From contig CP065001.1 of the NCBI GenBank assembly GCA_016700155.1, positions 1 to 64,000 of the forward strand: a stretch of DNA of 64,000 nucleotides. The letters are read 5' to 3'. Within the stretch, counting starts at the first letter, position 1. The number at the start of each line of letters is the position of its first letter. The translations under genes and the position numbers were made by a program. The notes under the pieces are model-generated. The model saw only the letters and a program-made list of their open reading frames with translations, was not told where the DNA came from and did no database searches. Below, piece after piece: positions 45,925 through 54,241 of the stretch. This DNA comes from Ignavibacteriales bacterium (GTDB taxonomy: Bacteria > Bacteroidota > Ignavibacteria > Ignavibacteriales > Ignavibacteriaceae).

Positions 45925-46670
45925 TTATCTCCTTTTATGTCGTTGTAAAGTCGGACTAGTTCGTGCTCAGTTTGTTCAAAAAATTCATGAGGAGATAAAA
46001 ATTTTGTTAATGATCCGTTGTTTAACAGTGCGGTTTTCGTGCTTAACTTTTCTGCAAACGGAAGGTCTTGTGTAATAAGCAATACGGATTTATTGTGCCC
46101 GGAAATATATTCTTTCAATTTTATAAGAAGCAGGTTTGAAACCGCCGCATCAATGTTTGAAGTCGGTTCATCAAGAATTAAAATCTGTGCGTCACTCAGC
46201 AAAGTAAGAATGAATGCGATACGTTGAGCCATTCCGCCGCTTACTTCATAAGGGTACTTGTCAAAAATCTTTCCGGGTTTATCCAGCCTGAAATAATCAA
46301 ACAGTTCTTCAACATTACTATTTGAAGGAGCGAAGTGATCAAAATAATATTTGAACTTTTTAAGCGGATCGAAACTGTTAACCGGGTCCTGGAAAAGACA
46401 CCGAACTTTGTGCTTCCTGTATTCTAATAGTTCGTGCTCATTGAACAGGAGAACATTTTTATTTTCAAATTGAACTCTGGCATTAATGGTATAAAATCTT
46501 TTATCGAGGAGAGAAATAAGCAGTCTGGCAATTGTTGATTTGCCGCTCCCGTTTTTGCCTATTATTGTATAGACAGAATTTTGTTCAATGAAGAATTCAA
46601 TATCTTTAAGAAGTAACTTTTCACTTTTGTTCAGTTTTAAAAAGATATTTTTGATATTGACTTCAAGCAT
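45921..46670 (-). CDS. Peptide-type ABC transporter ATP-binding subunit (DppD/OppD-like)
   Basis: About 249 residues. The frame extends to a TTG at 46706, but the ATG at 46670 begins MLEVNIKNIFLKL, the usual ABC N-terminus, and is preferred. Walker A is GKNGSGKSTIAR, Q-loop LFQDPVNSFDPL, signature VSGGMAQRIAFI, Walker B ILILDEPTSNID and switch region LITQDL, where Gln replaces the usual His (normally SHD). That substitution could weaken hydrolysis in this half, as in asymmetric ABC ATPase pairs. First gene of the leftward operon, divergent from the binding-protein gene. Confidence 0.86.
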   Translation of the reverse strand: MLEVNIKNIFLKLNKSEKLLLKDIEFFIEQNSVYTIIGKNGSGKSTIARLLISLLDKRFYTINARVQFENKNVLLFNEHELLEYRKHKVRCLFQDPVNSFDPLKKFKYYFDHFAPSNSNVEELFDYFRLDKPGKIFDKYPYEVSGGMAQRIAFILTLLSDAQILILDEPTSNIDAAVSNLLLIKLKEYISGHNKSVLLITQDLPFAEKLSTKTALLNNGSLTKFLSPHEFFEQTEHELVRLYNDIKGDK

Positions 46671-46690
46671 AAAGTGTTGATCAATTCTTT

Positions 46691-46700
46691 TGTAATTACA
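46691..46700. promoter_or_regulatory. Palindrome in the divergent transporter control region
   Basis: TGTAATTACA is a perfect 10-bp palindrome between the divergent ATPase and binding-protein genes, placed where one operator could serve both. It shares TAATTACA/AATTACA with the two direct repeats at 55680-55730. A+T-rich palindromes also occur by chance. Confidence 0.3.
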
Positions 46701-46755
46701 CAACAAAATAATAAATTGAGTGCAAATTTATTCACAATAATCCGAGCTCTAACTT

Positions 46756-48414
46756 ATGTCTCAGAAGATTGTTGGGTTGATTATCATCATTGCCTGCCTT
46801 ATTGTTTTTCAATCATGTGAAAAAGAATCTCCAGTTATTAATAACCGTTTAGTTGTAGGAATTCCGGCAGACGTTCAGACTTTCAACCCGCTGTTTGCGT
46901 TTAATCTTGATGAAGGAAACATCAATGAGTTGTTGTTTCTAAGTCTTGTTTCGTTTGACTGGGATGAGGAAGCCGGAGATATTATACCTCAGCCGATGCT
47001 GGCAAAAAGCTGGGAGTGGAATGTTGATTCGACTTCACTAACATTTAACCTGCGTGATGATGTGCTGTGGAGTGACAGTGTAAAATGTACCGCGGAAGAC
47101 GTTGTTTACTCATTTGCGTTGTATTCCGATCCTGTTATTCAGAGTAAACTTCTTGGTTCATTCAGAAGTTTGTACCTTAATAACGACGGAAGTATTGATC
47201 TCGAAAAAAGTTTTGAAATTGAAAATCCCTACCGTATTAAAATAAATTTTGTTCCGGGATCTGTACCGACTTTTTATGAAATTATTTTCCCGCTTATTCC
47301 CGGGCATATATTTGAAAAACTTGACAGAGAAGATATTGGCACCGCTGAAATCAACTTTAATCCTGTAACCAACGGACCTTACAGACTTGAACGATGGCAG
47401 AAAGATCAGTCAATAGTATTAACCGCTGATGAAAATTCTTTTCTACAGGAAGAGGAAGGCATTAAAGAAATTGTATTTAAAGTTATTCCTGACTACAACT
47501 CAAGATTAACACAACTAAAAAATAAAGAAATAGATATCGCTGAATTAATTAAACCGGATGACATATCAGAAATAAAAAAATATGAACATCTGAAGATACA
47601 ATCCGTGCGCGGAAGAGATTACGACTATATAGGCTGGAATAATATCGATCCGGAAGAATATCAAAAAACAAAGCAGTTCAAACCCAATAAATTTTTTAGT
47701 GATGCTGAAACAAGAAGAGCGCTTTCATATTCAATTAACAGGGAAGAAATACTGAATGAATTTTTAGCGGATTATGGAGAACTGTCGTCCGGTCCCGTAT
47801 CGCCGGTGTTTAAATACGCAATGGATAATTCAGTTGCAGCATTTCCATTTAATATTGATTCAGCAAAAACTCTGTTAAGAAAAGCCGGTTGGCAGGACAA
47901 AGATAATAATGGAATAGTTGAACGGAACGGAAATGAATTCAGGTTTACTTTGTACGTTCCTTCCGGCAATCCGAGAAGAAGTTATGCATCAACAATTGTA
48001 AAAAATAATTTGCGAGACATCGGGATAGAAGTAACACTTCAAACAGTTGAGATTGGAGTTATGATAGAAGATATGTATTCAAGAAAGCTTGACGCCTGGA
48101 TGGTTGGATTATTCGTTCCGATACCGCTTGACCTGCGTTCATTCTGGTTCTCTGATCTTGAAAATACTTCAGCAAACTTTGCAGGTTATAGAAACTTTGT
48201 TGTTGATTCATTAATCATCAGGCTTGAAAAAAGAATTCCTTATGACGAGCGAATAAAAGTTGTTAAAGAACTGCAAAAAATAATTCATAATGATGAGCCG
48301 GTATGTTTTCTTTACTGGATAGATAATATTGTTGTATACAATTCTAAACTAAAAAACACGGATATAAATCCGCTTGGGGTTATTCATCACTGCTGGAATT
48401 GGTCAATTAATTAA
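46756..48414 (+). CDS. Family 5 extracellular solute-binding lipoprotein (peptide type)
   Basis: A 552-residue substrate-binding protein of the SBP_bac_5 family (DppA/OppA-like). The lipobox VFQSC places the lipid on Cys21. Typical elements: GIPADVQTFNPLF, LAKSWEWNVDSTSLTFNLRDDVLWSD (in part), the family signature TAEDVVYSF, and NRALSYSI-like TRRALSYSINREEI with GPVSP. These proteins feed oligopeptides, nickel or sugars; peptide is the most common guess. It begins the rightward operon, ends 9 bp before the first permease gene, and by position could also present its ligand to the signalling genes that follow. Confidence 0.88.
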   Translation: MSQKIVGLIIIIACLIVFQSCEKESPVINNRLVVGIPADVQTFNPLFAFNLDEGNINELLFLSLVSFDWDEEAGDIIPQPMLAKSWEWNVDSTSLTFNLRDDVLWSDSVKCTAEDVVYSFALYSDPVIQSKLLGSFRSLYLNNDGSIDLEKSFEIENPYRIKINFVPGSVPTFYEIIFPLIPGHIFEKLDREDIGTAEINFNPVTNGPYRLERWQKDQSIVLTADENSFLQEEEGIKEIVFKVIPDYNSRLTQLKNKEIDIAELIKPDDISEIKKYEHLKIQSVRGRDYDYIGWNNIDPEEYQKTKQFKPNKFFSDAETRRALSYSINREEILNEFLADYGELSSGPVSPVFKYAMDNSVAAFPFNIDSAKTLLRKAGWQDKDNNGIVERNGNEFRFTLYVPSGNPRRSYASTIVKNNLRDIGIEVTLQTVEIGVMIEDMYSRKLDAWMVGLFVPIPLDLRSFWFSDLENTSANFAGYRNFVVDSLIIRLEKRIPYDERIKVVKELQKIIHNDEPVCFLYWIDNIVVYNSKLKNTDINPLGVIHHCWNWSIN

Positions 48415-48423
48415 ATAAGATTT

Positions 48424-49410
48424 ATGAAACCCGGGATGTCTCATTTAATACTGCGCAGACTCATCACTTCAGCAGTAACATTATTCCTGCTTGTTACATT
48501 TGTGTTCTTCCTTGTCAGGATTGCACCCGGTGATCCTTCGCGTAAATATATTTCACCGGGACTGGATAAGAGGATGCAGGAATCAATTAAAGAATCCTTT
48601 CAGTTAAATTCACCATTACATGTTCAATATTTAAATTTCTTAAAGAATGTTGTAAGGGGAGATCTTGGCATTTCATACGAATACCGGCAGCCGGTAATCA
48701 AAGTTATCGGAGAATATCTTCCATTCACTTTTATTTTTTCATCAATGAGTTTTCTTATCCAGATAATACTAAGCTTGTATCTTGCAGTGATAGCTGTTAA
48801 GAATTTAAATGGATTCCTCGATAAATTTTTATCCGGTTTTATGATTACTTCATTTGCAACTCCGGTTTTTGTATCCGGTGTTATTCTTGTGTATCTGTTT
48901 TCTATAATACTCAATATACTTCCTTCATCAGGACTAACTTCAATTGATTATGATTCAATGAACTTCTTTGGAAAGATTGCTGATGTTGTAACACACCTGC
49001 TTCTTCCTTTTATAACTCTGTCGCTTATAGAAGTTTCAATCTTTTATAAGTACCTGCGAGATAATGTTAACGAGATTTACAACAAAACATTTATAATGAA
49101 TCTTCGATCCAGCGGAATGCAGGAGAATAAAATTCTATTTAAGCATGTCATACCTAATGCTATCAATCCCCTGATTTCCGCCGCCGGGATCGAGCTGGGA
49201 ATTCTACTTGGAGGAACTCTTATAATAGAGGTTATCTTCGGATTGCCTGGTATGGGAAGATTAACAGTAAATGCAATTCAGGCAAGAGATTATCCCCTTG
49301 TTATTGGTTGTACAATAACCGCAGGCTTTTTTATGATCGCTGCAAATCTACTGGCAGATATTGTTAGAGTGAAAATGGATAAACGTTTTCTTGCAGGAGT
49401 TCTCAATTGA
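48424..49410 (+). CDS. Peptide-type ABC transporter permease (DppB/OppB-like)
   Basis: A 328-residue inner-membrane permease with six hydrophobic helices. The N-terminus (LILRRLITSAVTLFLLV, FFLVRIAPGDPSR) is typical of the DppB group, as is the EAA loop for ATPase contact (around RSSGMQENKILFKHVIPNAINPL, cited in parts: RSSGMQENKILFK) and the end EVIFGLPGMGRLTVNAIQARDYPL (in part). Its stop overlaps the TTG start of the next permease by 4 bp. Confidence 0.9.
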   Translation: MKPGMSHLILRRLITSAVTLFLLVTFVFFLVRIAPGDPSRKYISPGLDKRMQESIKESFQLNSPLHVQYLNFLKNVVRGDLGISYEYRQPVIKVIGEYLPFTFIFSSMSFLIQIILSLYLAVIAVKNLNGFLDKFLSGFMITSFATPVFVSGVILVYLFSIILNILPSSGLTSIDYDSMNFFGKIADVVTHLLLPFITLSLIEVSIFYKYLRDNVNEIYNKTFIMNLRSSGMQENKILFKHVIPNAINPLISAAGIELGILLGGTLIIEVIFGLPGMGRLTVNAIQARDYPLVIGCTITAGFFMIAANLLADIVRVKMDKRFLAGVLN

Positions 49411-50675
49411 TCAGCAGAATTAAAATATGGCATCTTATCAGTTTGTTTGTGCTTGTCCTTTATATTTTTCGCTTTAGTGAAATTTTGGAAATATGGTATT
49501 ATTTTATTCTTGTTACCGGCTCATTACCCAGCGGGGAATTTAGTGCTTCAACTTTACTCGGGTTTGAACACATTGATCTCATTTTTCAATCCTTGATGCT
49601 GATAGTTATTCCAATCTGTCTGATGGTTTTCAAAAAGAAATTTTTGTTCCTTAATAAAAAAATAAATGTGACGGTGTCGTTCATTACGCTGATAACTTTT
49701 GCTTTCATTTTTTCATCGCTGATAACATTTGAGAATCCGGAACAGACCAATAATATTGGAATGACCCGGTTATTACCGCCGGGAAGTTCGGTTGAGTACA
49801 TCACTCTTAAAGTTAGCGATAACGAAAAAACCGATGTATTGGGACTGAATAAAAAATTATCATTCCTAAATGAATTTAATTCTTATGTGTTTTTTGATAG
49901 TATGATAGTATCGGATAAGATTGTTGTTTTTCAGAATTCAAAAACAAAAGAGTTTTCAAAAAATGAAATAGAGACAGTTGGCGGTAAGCCGGTTTCGGGA
50001 TCAAAACTGTTCTTGCTCGGCACCGATGAATATGGAAGAGATATATTAGTAAGATTAATCTATGGCACCAGGATTTCTTTTTTGATAGGAATATTTGCAG
50101 TGCTCATTTCATTGATACTCGGGCTTGTATTTGGTTTTATTGCTGCCAACGCCGGCGGAATTACCGACACGATTATCAGCAGAACGGCTGATCTGTTTCT
50201 TGCATTCCCTATTATCTATTTTGTTGTACTGATTCTTGCATTATTCGGAAACTCGGTTATTTCCGTAATACTTGTACTCGGATTAAGCGGCTGGATGAGT
50301 CTATACAAAATAGTGCGGGCTGAAATACTTGGAATAAAAACAAAAGATTATTTTATTACGGCAAATATGCTTGGCTTATCAAAAAGTAAATTATTGCTGA
50401 AAGAGATTCTTCCTGTTATTATGGTTCCGGTTACGGTCAATATTGTTTTTCTGTTTGGCAATGTCATTCTTTCAGAATCAGCTTTAAGTTATCTTGGTTT
50501 GAGTATCTCGGCTGAATACCCAAGCTGGGGAAAAATGATTGAAAGCGGACAGGAATACATGCATAATGCATGGTGGTTAATATTCTTTCCGGGAATAGCG
50601 TTGGTGCTGACTCTTCTGGCAGCTAACAGCTTTGGAAGAAAAATTAATTCATATTTTAATCCAAGAATAAATTGA
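49407..50675 (+). CDS. Peptide-type ABC transporter permease (DppC/OppC-like) with long N-terminal extension
   Basis: A 422-residue permease, over 100 residues longer than usual DppC. It starts with TTG at 49407 (TTGA overlap with dppB-like stop); no ATG lies before the first helix. Residues 1-110 hold three hydrophobic segments, then about 80 residues of likely periplasmic sequence (TDVLGLNKKL ... VGGKPVSGSK) before the canonical LGTDEYGRDILVRLIYGTRIS. The EAA-loop region (AEILGIKTKDYFITANMLG) and LSYLGLSI...PSWGKMI follow. The next gene, the kinase, starts in the stop codon (TGATG). The extra domain may link transport to sensing; this is inference. Confidence 0.87.
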   Translation: MISRIKIWHLISLFVLVLYIFRFSEILEIWYYFILVTGSLPSGEFSASTLLGFEHIDLIFQSLMLIVIPICLMVFKKKFLFLNKKINVTVSFITLITFAFIFSSLITFENPEQTNNIGMTRLLPPGSSVEYITLKVSDNEKTDVLGLNKKLSFLNEFNSYVFFDSMIVSDKIVVFQNSKTKEFSKNEIETVGGKPVSGSKLFLLGTDEYGRDILVRLIYGTRISFLIGIFAVLISLILGLVFGFIAANAGGITDTIISRTADLFLAFPIIYFVVLILALFGNSVISVILVLGLSGWMSLYKIVRAEILGIKTKDYFITANMLGLSKSKLLLKEILPVIMVPVTVNIVFLFGNVILSESALSYLGLSISAEYPSWGKMIESGQEYMHNAWWLIFFPGIALVLTLLAANSFGRKINSYFNPRIN

Positions 50676-53600
50676 TGATTAATAATCGCTACGAAATAAT
50701 ATCAAAGTTAGGGAGAGGCAGAAGCACCGTCTACCTTTGCAGTGATGTTGAAAATGAAAACAGGAATGTAGCTGTTAAAATTCTTTCAGGGCAGGATAAT
50801 GACTCAAAAGAAGTTTTCGGATTCAGAGAAGAGTTTTTTACACTGCAGAGATTGAATCATCCCAACATTGTTAAAGTATTTGATCTCGGTAATGTGATCA
50901 CCTCCGATGATGAAGATATTCCGTTTGGCAGTTATTTTTTTACGCTTGAAGTCTTTGAAGCGACATCACTGGATAAGTTTGATCTGCATCCGGATGATGT
51001 GAATGAAATTATAAAACAAATCTGTTCAGTACTGCATTATCTGCACCAGTCAAATTTTATTTACTATGATTTAAAACCTGAAAATATTTTAGTAAGGCAA
51101 ACCGGAGATAAACCTGAAATCAGATTTATAGATTTTGGTCTTGCTGAACATCTTCCAGATACAAGAAACTATCAGCCTAAAGGAACAGCACAATACATTG
51201 CCCCCGAGATATTAAAAAAACAGGATCATGATTACAGGGTTGATATTTATTCACTGGGAATTCTTTTATATCAATTGGCATACAAAAAATTCCCGTTCGA
51301 TGTAATTGATGAATTGCAGATTTACAAAGCACACCTTGAATCTGAATTTGATTTTCCTGATTACGCGCCTGATAATAAATTACCCGGAGTAATTCAAAAA
51401 TCTCTTGCTAAAGATCCTGCAGAAAGGTACGACAGTGTTCTAAATATTCTGATTGATCTTGATATCCCCATTGATAAATCGCTCACAAAAGATTTTTTAA
51501 AAGCGAAAGTATTTACAAATCGCCGGGATGTGCTTGCAATCTTAAGGAAATATATTCACGACGCCACGAGTTATGAGGTATTTACAATCCGCGGTTATGA
51601 AAGTATGGGGAAAACTTTTCTGGCAGAAGAAGCTGCCAGGATTTATGAGAATGTTATTCTTATAAATGAACTTTATAACAATACCGGAATAGAATTTATA
51701 CGTTTTGTAATCAGGAAAATTTACTATCAACTTTCTTCTTTTAAGAAACTTTCCGAAAGCACAAAAAGTCAGTTAGGTAACTGGTTGAGTCCGGGTCTCA
51801 ACTTCAACACATACGAAGTAAAAAAAATATTTTCTCTAATCGCAGCGGAAACAGATTTTATTCTTGTATTTGATGGCTTTAATAAATATGATACAGCCAG
51901 TCAGGAACTTCTGCTTGAGATAATTCCGATACTTCAGGTGAATAAGAGGAAAGTAATTCTAACAGAAGAATCAGATTACACTTACACATCTGAACAGTTG
52001 AATAATCTTCAGGAAATAAATATTTCGCCTTTCACTGATGCTAACCTTTCGGAGTATCTCGCAAAAAGTTTCTACAAAATTTTCCCAACCGATGAAGTCA
52101 GGCAGCTTATTTTACTTTATGCTGACTTGCTGCCCGGAAGTATTGAAACATTTTTGAAAGACATTCTGCTTTTCGGAGTAGTTGATTATCAGTCCGGACT
52201 ACCGCAACTGCTTAAGACCGAAGAAATAATCCGACTCTTAAAAAGTTCTCATGACGAAATTTATAAAGCCAGGCTTAGTATCCTCAGTAATGATGAGATT
52301 GAATTTGTCCGTCTGTTGTCATTATTTGAAACTTCGGTTAATTCCGAAGCACTCAGATTTCTAATACCAAGTGATTTTAGTGATGAAAAAATTCTGCTGG
52401 ATGAACTTGCAAAGAAAAATATTCTTCAAAATAATCAGGCATCATCTGAGCCGGTTTTTACTTCGTCGGGACTTAAAAAGTATATTTATTCTACGATCAA
52501 AAATGTATCGGAACTGCACGGCAATGTTGCGTTTAGGCTTCGGGAAAATAAAGCTAAGATCGGCAGGATTGAATTAGCACGTCAGTTTGAATTAGCCGGC
52601 TTGTACGATGAAAGTTACAGCCTCCTTATGCAGGAAGTGGAAGATGCGGAAGAACATTCGGCACATTCCTATCAAAAAAAGTTACTTACACACATAAATA
52701 CATTCCCGTTAAGTTTTCCAAAGACAGAAAAAATTATTTTAGCTTTATTGAAAGTATCAACTAAACTAAATGATCATACAGGTGTACTCAAATTAGTTGA
52801 AGGTCTTGATGTAAATACTTTCTCATTGGAATCACAGGACCAGATAGAATTATTTAAAGCCAAAGCACTTGTAGGAGCCGGTCAGTTAGCCGAAGCCCAT
52901 GAAATAATGTCAGGTATGCTTATCGACCGGGAAGAAAATCCTGACAAAATAAAATTGATGCTTGATTTAGCTTATGTCGAATTTGATCTTACTAATATCA
53001 GCCGTGCAAAACAAAATTGTGAACTTGTGATCCAAAGTAAGTTTGCGGATTATGAATCACTGGGACGAGCGAATAACCTGCTTGGTCTTATTGCTTATTC
53101 ACACTATGATAACTTTGAAACTGCACTCAGTTATTTTATCAAATCTTCTGAAATGTATGAAAAAGCAGGGCAATCCCTTAATCAATTAAAAATTGAAATC
53201 AACATTGGAAATATGTTTTACCTGAGAGGTAATACAGAAGAGGGATTAAGGTATTGGTCCAAAGCACAGAAGACAAATGAAGACGTTGGCAATCTTGAAT
53301 ATGAAGCGCTGATCATAATGAACCTTGGGGCTTATAACTTTGGAATCGGAAAGTATGAGGAAGCCGAAGAAAATTATAACAGGGCAAGCGGCGTATTCAT
53401 CAGCATTGGTAACAAAATGAACTATTGTAATGTGCTTAACAATCTTAGTGAAATTTATATTGAAACCTGCAGGTATGATGAGGCTTACAACAGTCTGCAG
53501 GATGCAAAGCGTTCTCTTTTTCTTATGGAAAATTATGAACTTGAAGCAGATGTGCTCTTTACGCTTGGCAAATTTTATTTTTATTCTGACTCGGAAGAGT

Positions 53601-54241
53601 CGTTAAAAAAAACTATAAGTGATTATGAAAAGGTTTTAAACAAAGTGGTGTTGTCGGATCGTTACTATAATAATTTCAATTTACTAAAATTATTGACGCG
53701 GATTAATAATAAGGATGAAGATATAAAAGATGAGTTAAAAAAACTGATCAATAATTTTTTTGAGTTTGATGATAAATATAATTTTGTAAAGTTTACATTT
53801 ATATTAGTCAATTATCTGTTAGAGAGAAAAATGTACGCGCATGCTTCTGAAGAACTGAATAACAAGACGATCATTAATTTATGTTTAGCACATAATATTC
53901 ATGAAGTTGAAAGACTTTATCTGTTGGCAGAATTAGCTCTATCCGGATTTGAAGATTTACCACAGCCGGCATTCAGTTATCTAAACCAGGCTTATGAAAA
54001 ACTTGAATCTGTGAGTATAACTGATATTACCTGGAAAGTGCTTTATGCGCTTGCTGAATTTTACTATGTGCGCGGCAACAAAACCAAGTTTAATGAATTG
54101 TTCGGATATTCAAAATCAGTTATGAATTATATGATTCAGCAAATAAAGGATGCAAATCTGCGTTCAAAATTTCTTAATAAAGCCGATAGAAAAAAAACAC
54201 TGTTAAAATTTGATTCATGGGAGATCAATATAAATGGCTGA
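50675..54241 (+). CDS. Ser/Thr protein kinase - ATPase - TPR regulator (PknK-like architecture)
   Basis: About 1188 residues, from ATG 50675 (a TTG one codon earlier is also possible). Residues 6-265 are a Hanks-type kinase: glycine loop LGRGRSTVY, Lys35, catalytic loop YYDLKPEN (Asp132, Lys134, Asn137; the HRD motif reads YYD), DFG at 153-155, and GTAQYIAPE. Residues about 275-520 resemble an AAA/NACHT-type ATPase (Walker A GYESMGKT, Walker B FILVFDGFNKYD). From about 630 to 1150 helical TPR repeats follow (ALSYFIKSSEMYEKAG, YEEAEENYNRASGVF, YDEAYNSLQDAKR). No transmembrane helix, so cytosolic. The order kinase-ATPase-TPR matches PknK/MalT-like signal integrators. It overlaps the sigma-54 activator gene by 8 bp, which makes that activator a likely partner. 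Confidence 0.86.
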   Translation: MINNRYEIISKLGRGRSTVYLCSDVENENRNVAVKILSGQDNDSKEVFGFREEFFTLQRLNHPNIVKVFDLGNVITSDDEDIPFGSYFFTLEVFEATSLDKFDLHPDDVNEIIKQICSVLHYLHQSNFIYYDLKPENILVRQTGDKPEIRFIDFGLAEHLPDTRNYQPKGTAQYIAPEILKKQDHDYRVDIYSLGILLYQLAYKKFPFDVIDELQIYKAHLESEFDFPDYAPDNKLPGVIQKSLAKDPAERYDSVLNILIDLDIPIDKSLTKDFLKAKVFTNRRDVLAILRKYIHDATSYEVFTIRGYESMGKTFLAEEAARIYENVILINELYNNTGIEFIRFVIRKIYYQLSSFKKLSESTKSQLGNWLSPGLNFNTYEVKKIFSLIAAETDFILVFDGFNKYDTASQELLLEIIPILQVNKRKVILTEESDYTYTSEQLNNLQEINISPFTDANLSEYLAKSFYKIFPTDEVRQLILLYADLLPGSIETFLKDILLFGVVDYQSGLPQLLKTEEIIRLLKSSHDEIYKARLSILSNDEIEFVRLLSLFETSVNSEALRFLIPSDFSDEKILLDELAKKNILQNNQASSEPVFTSSGLKKYIYSTIKNVSELHGNVAFRLRENKAKIGRIELARQFELAGLYDESYSLLMQEVEDAEEHSAHSYQKKLLTHINTFPLSFPKTEKIILALLKVSTKLNDHTGVLKLVEGLDVNTFSLESQDQIELFKAKALVGAGQLAEAHEIMSGMLIDREENPDKIKLMLDLAYVEFDLTNISRAKQNCELVIQSKFADYESLGRANNLLGLIAYSHYDNFETALSYFIKSSEMYEKAGQSLNQLKIEINIGNMFYLRGNTEEGLRYWSKAQKTNEDVGNLEYEALIIMNLGAYNFGIGKYEEAEENYNRASGVFISIGNKMNYCNVLNNLSEIYIETCRYDEAYNSLQDAKRSLFLMENYELEADVLFTLGKFYFYSDSEESLKKTISDYEKVLNKVVLSDRYYNNFNLLKLLTRINNKDEDIKDELKKLINNFFEFDDKYNFVKFTFILVNYLLERKMYAHASEELNNKTIINLCLAHNIHEVERLYLLAELALSGFEDLPQPAFSYLNQAYEKLESVSITDITWKVLYALAEFYYVRGNKTKFNELFGYSKSVMNYMIQQIKDANLRSKFLNKADRKKTLLKFDSWEINING

